Source of the DNA: Lacimicrobium sp. SS2-24
GTDB taxonomy: Bacteria; Pseudomonadota; Gammaproteobacteria; Enterobacterales; Alteromonadaceae
Reading direction: 5' to 3'
Length of the DNA stretch: 64,000 nucleotides
Assembly (NCBI RefSeq): GCF_002201535.1
Contig: NZ_NIWW01000003.1
Location: forward strand, 186,001 to 250,000
The position numbers and the translations under genes are program-made. Numbering within the stretch: the first letter of the stretch is position 1; the number at the start of each line of letters is the position of its first letter. Below the pieces are notes generated by a model. The model ran no database searches and was not told the origin of the DNA. It saw only the letters and a list, made by a program, of their open reading frames with translations. Positions 9,032 to 17,030 of this stretch are shown here, in pieces.

Positions 9032-9984
9032 ACCTGTTAGAACGTTACATTTATTCCGTCAGGCACTATCTCCCTGAGCCGCTCAGGGAAGATGTCGGGC
9101 GCGAACTTAAAGCCAACATAGAGGATGAGCTTGAGGCCATGGCCGAGCAGCAGCCTGACACCACTGAGACACAACGTCAGGAGCAGATACTTCAGCAATT
9201 TGGCCACCCTGGTAAAATTGCCGCCAATTACCACCAGCCCACGCCTTTGGTAAATGCGGCATTGATGCCAATCTATATAAAAGTGCTGGGGACGACACTG
9301 GGGCTCCTGTTCGCCCTGCACACACTGGAACTGAGTCTTGGCCATGTGGCAGCGAATGATTTCAACCTGATTCGTTTTATCCTGCAGCTAGGTCTGGGCT
9401 TTCTGGATACCGTAGTATGGACATTTACCAGCGTCACACTGATATTTTATGGCATCAGCGGCACCAACACTGAATACCGGTGGCTTGGTTATAACACCTG
9501 GAAGCCGGGCGACCTGGCACAAATTCATCATCCCTGGCAACAGATTAAGAGCAGTGACACATTTACTGAGATGGTTACCAATGCTTTCTTACTACTGGTA
9601 ATCTGGCAGCCCCTTTGGCGCTCTGCAGAATCTATGGCCGCATCGGGATATGCGTTTTCAGCATCTTTTGCGTCACTCTTTCCGCTGTTAACCGCCTTGC
9701 TGGTGCTCTCTTTGCTGTTCAACCTGTGGTGCCTGGTCAAACCTTACTGGACCCGCACAAGCCTGAGCATCAATGTTGTCCAGAATCTTCTGTATGCGGC
9801 GGTGCTACTGTATCTGGCCAGCCTCGATGAGCTTGCTGTGATACGCCCTGGCCACGACAGCATCGTGCATATCGATGACGTGAATAGCAGCCTGTCAGTA
9901 GGACTGACGCTCATAGCCTTGTATCTCTTTTATGAGGTATTCAGAGACACACGGCGCCTACGCGCCCTCGCATCCGGCAGTTAA
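9028..9984 (+). CDS. HAAS-domain multi-pass membrane protein, PadR partner
   Basis: The start is the ATG at 9028 (MNLLERYIYSVRHYLP), overlapping padR by four bases. The first 75 residues form the HAAS signalling module: a helical segment with LPEPLREDVGRELKANIEDEL, then the QEQILQQFGHPGKIAANY region, as seen in DUF1700-like proteins. The remaining 240 residues hold about six hydrophobic segments and no enzyme motif. HAAS modules are believed to link PadR operons to membrane stress or transport. The 3' end runs 27 bases past the stop of the convergent sulfotransferase gene (9958). Function beyond membrane location is not deducible. Confidence 0.8.
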   Translation: MNLLERYIYSVRHYLPEPLREDVGRELKANIEDELEAMAEQQPDTTETQRQEQILQQFGHPGKIAANYHQPTPLVNAALMPIYIKVLGTTLGLLFALHTLELSLGHVAANDFNLIRFILQLGLGFLDTVVWTFTSVTLIFYGISGTNTEYRWLGYNTWKPGDLAQIHHPWQQIKSSDTFTEMVTNAFLLLVIWQPLWRSAESMAASGYAFSASFASLFPLLTALLVLSLLFNLWCLVKPYWTRTSLSINVVQNLLYAAVLLYLASLDELAVIRPGHDSIVHIDDVNSSLSVGLTLIALYLFYEVFRDTRRLRALASGS

Positions 9985-11358
9985 CAGGCTGTGCAGTTCC
10001 GCCAGTTGCCGCGGATAGTGTCGCCACTTACCCACGGAGCTGGAGTACAGGCTCTGGCGGATCTGAGCGGCGCTGCCGGTAGTGCTTGCATCGGCATTGT
10101 GCTCAAATCGCAGGCAATCCGCTTGCCAGTCCAGACCACAATGGCTCAGCACGCTTCGCAGCGTTGTTTCCGGTTCGCGGATAAGCGCCTCATAGTGCAA
10201 GGTAAAAAGGCTATCGGGCAACGCCTGATACCAGTGTTGCATCAGCTTCTGATAGGCCAGGTAGTATCTGCCCAGTTCATCCAACTGGTATGAAAACGGG
10301 TATGCATGAGTGAACAGATGCTTGTAGACTGCATAGCAGGTATCCATCGGATCGCGCTGAACATGGATGATTCTGGCGTTGGGCAAGGCCAGTTTGATCA
10401 GTCCCACATACAGAAAATTAAGCGGCAGCTTGTCAATAAAATGCGCCGTGTGCCCGGTATCGGGCCGGGTACTGTGAAGATAGTGTTCTCCCAGCGCCCT
10501 GAAATCCAGCTTCCCGCTGGCTTCGATGGCTTCAAAAATATTCGCAGGTCGACCTTGGGAGCGGATTTGCGCCATCATCGCCTGTGAAAAGTTATTTAAC
10601 TCCCCCGCCATGCTGACATCACTGTGACTACCCAGCATGCGTTCTATCAGGGTTGAACCGGTGCGTGGCATGCCCAGAATAAAAATCGGCTCGGCACTCT
10701 CAAAGCCCTTCCCGGCGTTTTCTTGCAGGCATTTTGCCGAAAAGACCTCGGCGATTTTCGCCATGATCTGCTCATCCTGCGCGACGTCATAATTAAGATG
10801 CTGACGACGTACATCGGCGCCCGCTTTGAGCGCGCGAAACGAGGCGTCATAACGCTGCACATCCTCAAGCTCTTTGGCCAGCGCATAGTGCAGGTGGACC
10901 CGCTGCTTGGGTGAGAGTCCCTGAGCCTGACATTGTTGTTGCAACTCATGGATATGGTTGTCATCGGCCGATTGAGTGCGCAGCGACGAACGCAAGTGCT
11001 GCGCTTCAGCATCAGCGGGATTCAGCTCCAGAGCCCTGTCCAGGGCCTGCTCCGCGGCCCGAAGATCCCCTGCAAACCTGAGCATAGTGGCCAGGTTATA
11101 GTGGTATAGCGCATTATCCGGTGCCAGGGCGACAGCCCTGGAAAACCAGTGAGCGGCGTCGTTCCAGGCTTTAATCTGGCTGAAAAAAAATGCCAGCTCA
11201 GCCACTGAGCTGGCATCAGGGCCGGTCAGACTCCGACGAGCGAAGTTACCGGCCAACAATGTCAGCAGCTTGCTGGCCTGCTGACGTTGCCCGGCCTCTA
11301 TCAGGGACCGGGCTTGTTGGAGCTGCTGTTGCATCTCGCCATTGGCGGCTACGGACAT
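9958..11358 (-). CDS. TPR-containing sulfotransferase, cotranscribed with the TonB receptor
   Basis: A PAPS-dependent sulfotransferase domain follows a tetratricopeptide region. TPR-like helices cover about residues 50-195 (WFSRAVALAPDNALYHYNLA, RALELNPADAEAQ). The 5'-phosphosulfate loop is GMPRTGSTLIERML at 229-242. The 3'-phosphate segment is VQRDPMDTCYAVY near residue 340, and the C-terminus has the family's RQSLYSSSVGKWRHY. There is no signal peptide, so the reaction is probably cytoplasmic or on the inner membrane face. It starts 8 bases after the TonB receptor stop, so the two form an operon. Such pairs recur in Alteromonadales and Caulobacterales, but the acceptor is unknown. A paralogue lies at 54390-56183. 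Confidence 0.85.
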   Translation of the reverse strand: MSVAANGEMQQQLQQARSLIEAGQRQQASKLLTLLAGNFARRSLTGPDASSVAELAFFFSQIKAWNDAAHWFSRAVALAPDNALYHYNLATMLRFAGDLRAAEQALDRALELNPADAEAQHLRSSLRTQSADDNHIHELQQQCQAQGLSPKQRVHLHYALAKELEDVQRYDASFRALKAGADVRRQHLNYDVAQDEQIMAKIAEVFSAKCLQENAGKGFESAEPIFILGMPRTGSTLIERMLGSHSDVSMAGELNNFSQAMMAQIRSQGRPANIFEAIEASGKLDFRALGEHYLHSTRPDTGHTAHFIDKLPLNFLYVGLIKLALPNARIIHVQRDPMDTCYAVYKHLFTHAYPFSYQLDELGRYYLAYQKLMQHWYQALPDSLFTLHYEALIREPETTLRSVLSHCGLDWQADCLRFEHNADASTTGSAAQIRQSLYSSSVGKWRHYPRQLAELHSLLTAGCEGA

Positions 11359-11366
11359 AATCTCTC

Positions 11367-13796
11367 TTAGAAACGGTAATTAAAGGACACACCCACTGTT
11401 CTGGGCTGTCCAATATAGTCTTTTGACGCATTACCGTAAAAGTTTTCCGCTGGATCGGTGCCCATATAGGCCTCAGACAACACGCCCGTGACCGCATCTT
11501 CACCGAACAGGTTTTTCACATACAGGGTAGCCATCCAGTCATCCGCATGCAGGGTGACTCCGGCATTGGCCAGCCAGAAGCCCGGCAGTTCAATGTCAAA
11601 GGTCGGATTACTGCTAAGCGCATTGCGCGAATCGGACTGATAGTAAACCCCTACACGGCTGACCAGATAATAGTCGCTATTGATGTCCTGAGTTTGTTCC
11701 AGTCCCAGGCTTAAGGTATGACGCGCGGTACTGGGCAACCGATCACCGGCCTCTGCCTGCAGAAATTCCCCCGGATTCGCCTGCGTACCGGAAGGAATAT
11801 ACAAATCTTCGGTCAGTTTGGCGTTGGTCAGAGCATATTGAGCAGTAAACTGCAGGTCGTCGGTAATATACCCACGGGTTTCAATTTCAACGCCTTTGGT
11901 TTCTGCCGCTTCACCATTGACTGCAGCATAGAAGCCCCAGTTAGGCGTCGCCACGTTCAGCTGTGGATCTTCCCAGTCCATCAGATACAACGACAGCGAG
12001 TAGAAGAAGCGGCCGGTGTTACCCTTCACACCCAGCTCATAATTGGTGACGCTGTCAGAATCATAATTCAGATACGCCGGATTTTCGGCAAAGGCGCCGG
12101 TCAGGGGCACCGCACTGGTGCCACCGCGACGGTAACCTTCAGACACGGTGCCATAGAGCATGGCCTGATCAGAAAGATCATAAGACAAGTTCACTTTGAA
12201 CAAGGTACCCGAATCATCACTGGCAGAACTCACATCAGCCGGGCCGGGATAAATAGGCAGTTCAATACTGGTAGTATTGTCAATGTCATTATCAAAGCGG
12301 CGAAGCCCAAGGGTAGCCCGGAATGCATCATTGAAGTGGTATGTCAGCTCACCAAAAATGGACATATCCTTCACGCTGCCTTTATCGCGGTATTTAAAAT
12401 CCTGATCGGTCAGCGTACCGCCCCAGGACGCCAGGGTGTCATCGAAGCCACTGGCTTGCGCCCACTCGGAAAAGCCCGGCATAAAGGAGTCCTGCGAGGC
12501 AGAGGTATCCTGATCCATATAAAAGGCGCCCACGATCCAGTCTACCGGCCCTTCAGTGTTGGACACCAATCGCAGTTCCTGTGCAAAAGCCTCGTCGGCA
12601 TAGGTTCTTGATGCCTGCGCCATGGGACGTGGTGAACCGCCATAGAACCAGGCAAACCAGTTATTCTGAGCATAAAACCCGGTGTTATCGCTGATAGAAC
12701 TGCCATCATGCTCATACTGAGAAGTACTGGAGGAAAGCGTGGCAAACCCTAAGTCCCATTCCATCTCAAGGGCCAGTAAATCGACTTTACGTTCACTGGG
12801 CTCAAGCTGAATGGCGCCATTCTGGTAATCACCATACTGCTGTTCTTCACCGGTCGTCCAGTGTGTGCCGCGGGTAACCTGGCGTCGGCCACCAATGTCA
12901 TCAGACTGATACTGATACGACAGCAACGCACTGAATTCCTCTGATGGCTTAAACAGTAAAGACATACGGCCGTAGTCGATATCCACCGTATCGGCATCTT
13001 CTTTACTGGTGAACACCGGCGCGCCATTGGCAATATCACCACCTTCGGCCATCGGTGCCCCGTCACTGTTGAGCGCATACAAAGTGGTGTAATCCACAAT
13101 ACCGTCATTGCGAATTACGCCAACATTGGCGCGAAAAGCCAGCGTATCGGTGAGCGGAATATTGATCATGCCATCAATATTTTTGTTAAAACCTTCCGAG
13201 CCCGAACTGCGGCTCAGATTCGCCCCGGCAGAGCCGGAAAAATAGTCCAGATCCGGACGGTTCATTTTATAACGCACCGTACCTGCCAGCGCACCGGACC
13301 CGTACAAAGTACCCTGCGGTCCGCGCAATACCTCTACCGCATCAATGTCTTTAAGAATAAAATTAGCAAAAATCGGCGTGTCATTGACATAAGACGAGAC
13401 CGTGGGCACCGCGTTCAGTGCAAAATCTCCGTTACCGGAAGAATCCACGTTCATACCTCGGATAATGATGTTGTTGATAACACCAGAGTTCCGATATCCC
13501 CTGTCTACCGCGGTGACACCGGCCATTTCACGAATCATCTCCACCGAATCAACAATCTGTGCTTCCTGCAGATGGCTACCATTGATGACTGAGATGTTAT
13601 AGGGCGTGTCTTCAACGGTGGTGATACGACGGCTGGCGGTAACCTCAATGCGCTCCAGTTCCACCACTTCAGTTTTCTGCTGTTCCTGCTGTTGAGCCAG
13701 TGCCAGACTGGGTAATACTGTTGCCGCAGCCAGTGCGAGGGTGACAGGAGACAGGGCAAAGCCTGCTTTGGTATTTTTATTCATCGGGTTCTGCAT
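11367..13796 (-). CDS. TonB-dependent outer membrane receptor
   Basis: Outer-membrane beta-barrel importer energised by TonB. The start at 13796 has GAGGA 7 bases upstream. A signal peptide ends near LPSLALA (about residue 34). A TonB-box-like TEVVELERIEVTASR precedes a plug domain (about 60-170) with NNIIIRGMN and LRGPQGTLYGSGALAG. The barrel follows and ends in FNYRF with a terminal phenylalanine for BAM recognition. The 809 residues and IEVTASRR/plug style fit the broad receptor class used for carbohydrates, peptides and small organics rather than a dedicated siderophore type. It has a 23-bp-spaced operator upstream (13860-13891) and the sulfotransferase downstream. Confidence 0.93.
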   Translation of the reverse strand: MQNPMNKNTKAGFALSPVTLALAAATVLPSLALAQQQEQQKTEVVELERIEVTASRRITTVEDTPYNISVINGSHLQEAQIVDSVEMIREMAGVTAVDRGYRNSGVINNIIIRGMNVDSSGNGDFALNAVPTVSSYVNDTPIFANFILKDIDAVEVLRGPQGTLYGSGALAGTVRYKMNRPDLDYFSGSAGANLSRSSGSEGFNKNIDGMINIPLTDTLAFRANVGVIRNDGIVDYTTLYALNSDGAPMAEGGDIANGAPVFTSKEDADTVDIDYGRMSLLFKPSEEFSALLSYQYQSDDIGGRRQVTRGTHWTTGEEQQYGDYQNGAIQLEPSERKVDLLALEMEWDLGFATLSSSTSQYEHDGSSISDNTGFYAQNNWFAWFYGGSPRPMAQASRTYADEAFAQELRLVSNTEGPVDWIVGAFYMDQDTSASQDSFMPGFSEWAQASGFDDTLASWGGTLTDQDFKYRDKGSVKDMSIFGELTYHFNDAFRATLGLRRFDNDIDNTTSIELPIYPGPADVSSASDDSGTLFKVNLSYDLSDQAMLYGTVSEGYRRGGTSAVPLTGAFAENPAYLNYDSDSVTNYELGVKGNTGRFFYSLSLYLMDWEDPQLNVATPNWGFYAAVNGEAAETKGVEIETRGYITDDLQFTAQYALTNAKLTEDLYIPSGTQANPGEFLQAEAGDRLPSTARHTLSLGLEQTQDINSDYYLVSRVGVYYQSDSRNALSSNPTFDIELPGFWLANAGVTLHADDWMATLYVKNLFGEDAVTGVLSEAYMGTDPAENFYGNASKDYIGQPRTVGVSFNYRF

Positions 13797-13830
13797 AACA
13801 TGTTCCTCGGGTTTTTATTCTGTTTTCAAC

Positions 13831-13836
13831 ACTGTA
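13831..13836 (-). promoter_or_regulatory. Candidate -10 element of the TonB receptor promoter
   Basis: On the minus strand this reads TACAGT, 30 bases downstream of the promoter-proximal CTGG of the direct repeat. Comparable elements occur at 14806-14811 (TAAGCT) and 21635-21640 (TATGGT) at 29-30 bases, and GATAGT at 18216-18221 at 27 bases. No good -35 hexamer is present, which fits an activator-dependent promoter. Confidence 0.4.
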
Positions 13837-13859
13837 AAAAAACAATTCTGTTCAGGTTA

Positions 13860-13891
13860 GGGCCAGTTTCTATTTATTATTCGGGCCAGTT
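13860..13891 (-). promoter_or_regulatory. Direct-repeat operator (MocR-type) upstream of the TonB receptor
   Basis: The minus strand carries AACTGGCCC twice (13891-13883 and 13868-13860), an exact 9-bp direct repeat with 23-bp periodicity, 64-95 bases before the receptor start. The same arrangement occurs before three other genes in this region, so it is probably a binding site of the MocR regulator encoded at 15184-16986. Confidence 0.7.
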
Positions 13892-13898
13892 GCAGGCC

Positions 13899-14762
13899 TT
13901 ATTCTGACCAATCCGGCTTGGCTGGTTTTTGCAACGGGCCCAGGGCGTTCAGGGCCGCCGAACCCGCACCTTGCTGATACTGGGGATAAACAACCGGGTT
14001 ATCCCGAAAACTCTTCAACGGTTGCCCCAGGCTGTGCCAGCCGCTTTCCCGCACCCGCCGTACATAATCAAAATCAACATCCACCACAATGGCCTCCTGG
14101 GTCTCGCCGGCCTGATACACTACTTCGCCGCCGGGCCCTGCCACGATAGAGCGACCATTGCCCAGCTTACCGGCGCCATTGATGTCTATCATGTAGCATT
14201 GATTCGTGGCGGCATTGGCACGGGCGATCGCCAGTTCCACGTCTCTATCGATGGTATTGGTCAGGGTTGGATGCAGAACCACTTCTGCGCCTTTCCAGGC
14301 CAGCGCGCGAATGGTTTCCGGGAACCACATGTCATAACACACGGATAAACCGAACCGCCCCACACCGGGAACATCAAAGGTGACAAACTCATCGCCGCAG
14401 GACACACCTTCCTCATAAGGTAAAAAGGGAAAGATTTTGCGATAGCGGGCAATCACGTCGCCTTTTGGGCTCAGCACCGACAGGGTATTGAAAATACGAT
14501 CCTGATCGCGTTCAAACAGGGAACCGGTGACCAGATACACCTCGGTTTGCATGGCCAGTTCGGCGTATGCCTGTTCCAGCGGACCGGGCATTGGCTCGGC
14601 AAAGCGCGGCGCTGGCCCACAATTACATAATTCCGACAACATGATCATCTGCAGGTTGGGAAAGCGCTTCTTCAGCCCCACCACTTCTGCGCGGATAATG
14701 TCAAAATTATTCTGATGGGGCTCCAGCTCCAGCTGCAAACCTGCCAGGGTGAATACACTCAT
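13899..14762 (-). CDS. Carbon-nitrogen hydrolase (nitrilase superfamily amidase)
   Basis: Cytoplasmic thiol hydrolase of amides, ureides or nitriles. The catalytic triad is visible as Glu44 (MLSELCNCG), Lys109 (RYRKIFPF) and Cys142 (LSVCYDMWFPE), with a supporting glutamate pair at 117-118. The 287 residues match the family. The sequence around the cysteine (VCYDMWFPETIRALAWKGAE) is typical of amidase/carbamoylase branches rather than true nitrilases, which have C-W-E. It has no signal peptide. It has its own candidate promoter and operator (14835-14866) and is followed by the receptor gene 102 bp downstream, so read-through is possible. It probably cleaves an amide produced or imported by the surrounding system. 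Confidence 0.88.
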   Translation of the reverse strand: MSVFTLAGLQLELEPHQNNFDIIRAEVVGLKKRFPNLQMIMLSELCNCGPAPRFAEPMPGPLEQAYAELAMQTEVYLVTGSLFERDQDRIFNTLSVLSPKGDVIARYRKIFPFLPYEEGVSCGDEFVTFDVPGVGRFGLSVCYDMWFPETIRALAWKGAEVVLHPTLTNTIDRDVELAIARANAATNQCYMIDINGAGKLGNGRSIVAGPGGEVVYQAGETQEAIVVDVDFDYVRRVRESGWHSLGQPLKSFRDNPVVYPQYQQGAGSAALNALGPLQKPAKPDWSE

Positions 14763-15183
14763 CGGTTCTCCTTAATGCCAAACGTCGGCCTTTCGATTGC
14801 TTCCCAGCTTAGGGACATCACGCCACAGGCAACAGGACCAGTTTTAGAAAAGTTAAGGAGCCAGAAACCCGGTCTGTGCCGAAATCTGGGGTGAGGCTGG
14901 TAACCTCAGACACCATGACGTGTCAAAGGAAGGGGAGTCGCAAGACGACAGCGACACATCTTGCGCCACACAACCCCGCGGAAGCGCAGGCGCAGGCTCA
15001 AGCGTAAGCGCGGTGCCTCAAGACCGTGATGAAAAGTAACATAGGTGTCGCACAGGCCACCCATCCCGGGATTGGGTGCGGATTGTGGCATTACTGAGAA
15101 ACCGCAGCGACGATCAAACGGCGTCACGGTCTTGGGCTGTCGCGAGCATAGCAGGAGTGAGAACACAGAGCAGAACGCTGCTC
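14763..15183. other. Intergenic region with operator and an 11-bp inverted repeat
   Basis: The 421 bp between the nitrilase and MocR genes hold the nitrilase operator (14835-14866) and a GC-rich segment. Within this, CAAGACCGTGA (15019-15029) and TCACGGTCTTG (15124-15134) form a perfect 11-bp inverted repeat 94 bases apart. An 86-codon reverse ORF spans 14906-15166, but it is arginine/proline-rich with no ribosome binding site and looks non-coding. The segment could be a dispersed non-autonomous repeat, which would need a genome search to show. Confidence 0.4.
14835..14866 (-). promoter_or_regulatory. Direct-repeat operator upstream of the nitrilase gene
   Basis: On the minus strand the copies are TTCTGGCTC (14866-14858) and AACTGGTCC (14843-14835). 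The CTGG cores are exactly 23 bp apart, as at the three sister sites. The element ends 72 bases before the nitrilase start codon, and a possible -10 (TAAGCT, 14806-14811) lies 30 bases from the proximal core. Confidence 0.6.
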
Positions 15184-16986
15184 TTACTCTTCACCCGGAA
15201 TGGTATAGAAAGCCGCGTCCACTAACTGGCCATCGCGCACCCAGTGAATACGGTTGTCGCTGATATAGATTTCAAACCCCAATAGCTCACCGTACGACCA
15301 GCTTTGCCATTGGCGGTACCAGATATCGCCTTTTAGCCACCAGGTACCGGTATCGTGCTTCTCGTCGGTGTGTCCTTCCCAGCCTTCCATGGTGCCATCG
15401 GCACGCAACCGGATACGGTACGGATCGCCAAATACCGTGCGGCCGATAAACTGACAGTTCGACACAAACCTCAACAAGGCATCACCACTCAGACGCTGGC
15501 CCCATTCTCGATCATGCTGCTCTCTGAACTCTTCGATTAATCTGGCCAGACGCTCTATCCCTTCTCGGATCTTGCCGGCGGGGATACTGCGCACACCCAG
15601 GCGGAAGTAGTGCTCTGGTTTATCCTTACTGCCATAAAAACGGTGCACAGGCTCCACCAGTATGCCCACTTTCGCCGCCTCTGCGGCAAAGCGCTGGCTG
15701 TTCAGCTCCGCCGGACCTTCTATCCAGACTGTGCTGCCTCCCACTGTCTCGGAGGTCACAATATAGGGACCCAGATAATGATTCAGTGCTTCGCGCATTT
15801 CCTGCCAGCGCAGGTTCAGTTCCTGATGGATTCGGCGCATGGTCATATCGTAATACCCCAGCGACAGAAACAGCGCCATGATGCGCTGGTTGTTCGCTGG
15901 TGGATGGCGCAGAGACAGCGAGCGCAGTCGCCGTGCCTGCTTAATCAGCGCTTTGGGTGCCACCATAAAGCCTAAGCGCAATCCAGGCGCGAGTACTTTG
16001 GAAAAACTGGACACATAGACCACCCGGTCAGCATTATCCAGGCTTTTCAGTGCAGGATGAGGATTGCTGAGAAAATTCGCTTCACTCTCATAATCATCTT
16101 CGATAATCACAAAATCATCCTGCTGCGCCTGCTCTATGAGCTTCTCGCGTTTTTCTCTGGACATGGTCACTGCGGTAGGTACCTGATGGCTCGGGGTCAC
16201 ATACAGCACATCGGTTTGCGGAGCGATGTCCTGCAGGCTGATGCCATCGGCTTCTATCGCGGCAAATTGCAGCGGACAATACATCAGCTGGGCCAGTTGA
16301 CGAATGCCCTGATAGCCCGGCTCTTCGGTGGTAAGCAACCGGGTGTGGTTAAACAGCAACCTTGCCAACAGGTAAAGGGCGTGTTGTGAGCCAAGGGTAA
16401 TCAGAATTTCGTCTGCGCTGGCAAAAATTCCCCGACGCGGCAAGACCTTAGTGCGGATTTCCTGGATCAGCAGTTCATCGTCTCGGGTGCCACTGTCTCT
16501 GGCCCAGCTTTTGATTTCATCCACATTCTGACTGAGGCGCGAACACTCACGCCACTGGTTCAGGGGAAACAACGATTGGTCGTACTGACCATCAATAAAA
16601 GGAAAAGGGTATTGTTGCCAGTTATCCGGGTAGGGCGGTGCGCTTTTTTCCACCTTGATGTTATGCACGGCAGAATCCCAGTCATAACAGGAGGCCGACA
16701 CGGTACTTACCGGCGCTGGCTCGGCATGCTCATCAAACACCTGGTCGTTAACATAAATACCGCTGCGCTCGCGGCTCACCAGGTAGCCTTCATCCATCAG
16801 CTGTTCGTACGCAGCCACCACCGTGTTGCGGGAAACGCCCAGTTGTTCAGCCAGTTTGCGACTGGAGGGCATTTTACTGGCGGCGGAGAAATAGCCGCTA
16901 TGAATGGCGCCAATCAGTTTTTGTTGTAATTGCTTCTGCAGGCTGGTCTTGTCATCATCATCCAGAACAAACAGGTGCTGCGGCAT
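15184..16986 (-). CDS. MocR-type regulator: GntR winged helix + aminotransferase-like domain + extra C-terminal domain
   Basis: PLP-binding transcription factor. From the ATG at 16986 (MPQHLFVLDDDDKTS) the GntR winged helix covers about residues 10-75 (SSRKLAEQLGVSRNTVVAAYEQL, RERSGIYV). A fold-type I aminotransferase domain follows (about 120-480), with EDDYESEANF and the PLP-lysine motif SSFSKVLAPGLRLGFMV. A TTG at 17034 overlaps the transporter stop, but the ATG start aligns better with GabR-like proteins. Unusually, about 110 more residues follow, tryptophan-rich (TGTWWLKGD, YRQWQSWSYGE), which standard MocR proteins of 450-500 residues lack. It is cotranscribed with the MFS gene and probably binds the CTGG direct repeats here. 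Confidence 0.9.
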   Translation of the reverse strand: MPQHLFVLDDDDKTSLQKQLQQKLIGAIHSGYFSAASKMPSSRKLAEQLGVSRNTVVAAYEQLMDEGYLVSRERSGIYVNDQVFDEHAEPAPVSTVSASCYDWDSAVHNIKVEKSAPPYPDNWQQYPFPFIDGQYDQSLFPLNQWRECSRLSQNVDEIKSWARDSGTRDDELLIQEIRTKVLPRRGIFASADEILITLGSQHALYLLARLLFNHTRLLTTEEPGYQGIRQLAQLMYCPLQFAAIEADGISLQDIAPQTDVLYVTPSHQVPTAVTMSREKREKLIEQAQQDDFVIIEDDYESEANFLSNPHPALKSLDNADRVVYVSSFSKVLAPGLRLGFMVAPKALIKQARRLRSLSLRHPPANNQRIMALFLSLGYYDMTMRRIHQELNLRWQEMREALNHYLGPYIVTSETVGGSTVWIEGPAELNSQRFAAEAAKVGILVEPVHRFYGSKDKPEHYFRLGVRSIPAGKIREGIERLARLIEEFREQHDREWGQRLSGDALLRFVSNCQFIGRTVFGDPYRIRLRADGTMEGWEGHTDEKHDTGTWWLKGDIWYRQWQSWSYGELLGFEIYISDNRIHWVRDGQLVDAAFYTIPGEE

Positions 16987-17030
16987 AGAGGCATCAAAAT
17001 ACAATTCACAAGACTGCCATCTTGCCCGCT

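Noticed and set aside
14906-15166. 86-codon reverse-strand ORF upstream of the nitrilase gene
   Set aside because: Arginine/proline/cysteine-rich composition, no ribosome site, overlaps an inverted repeat; more likely non-coding repeat DNA.
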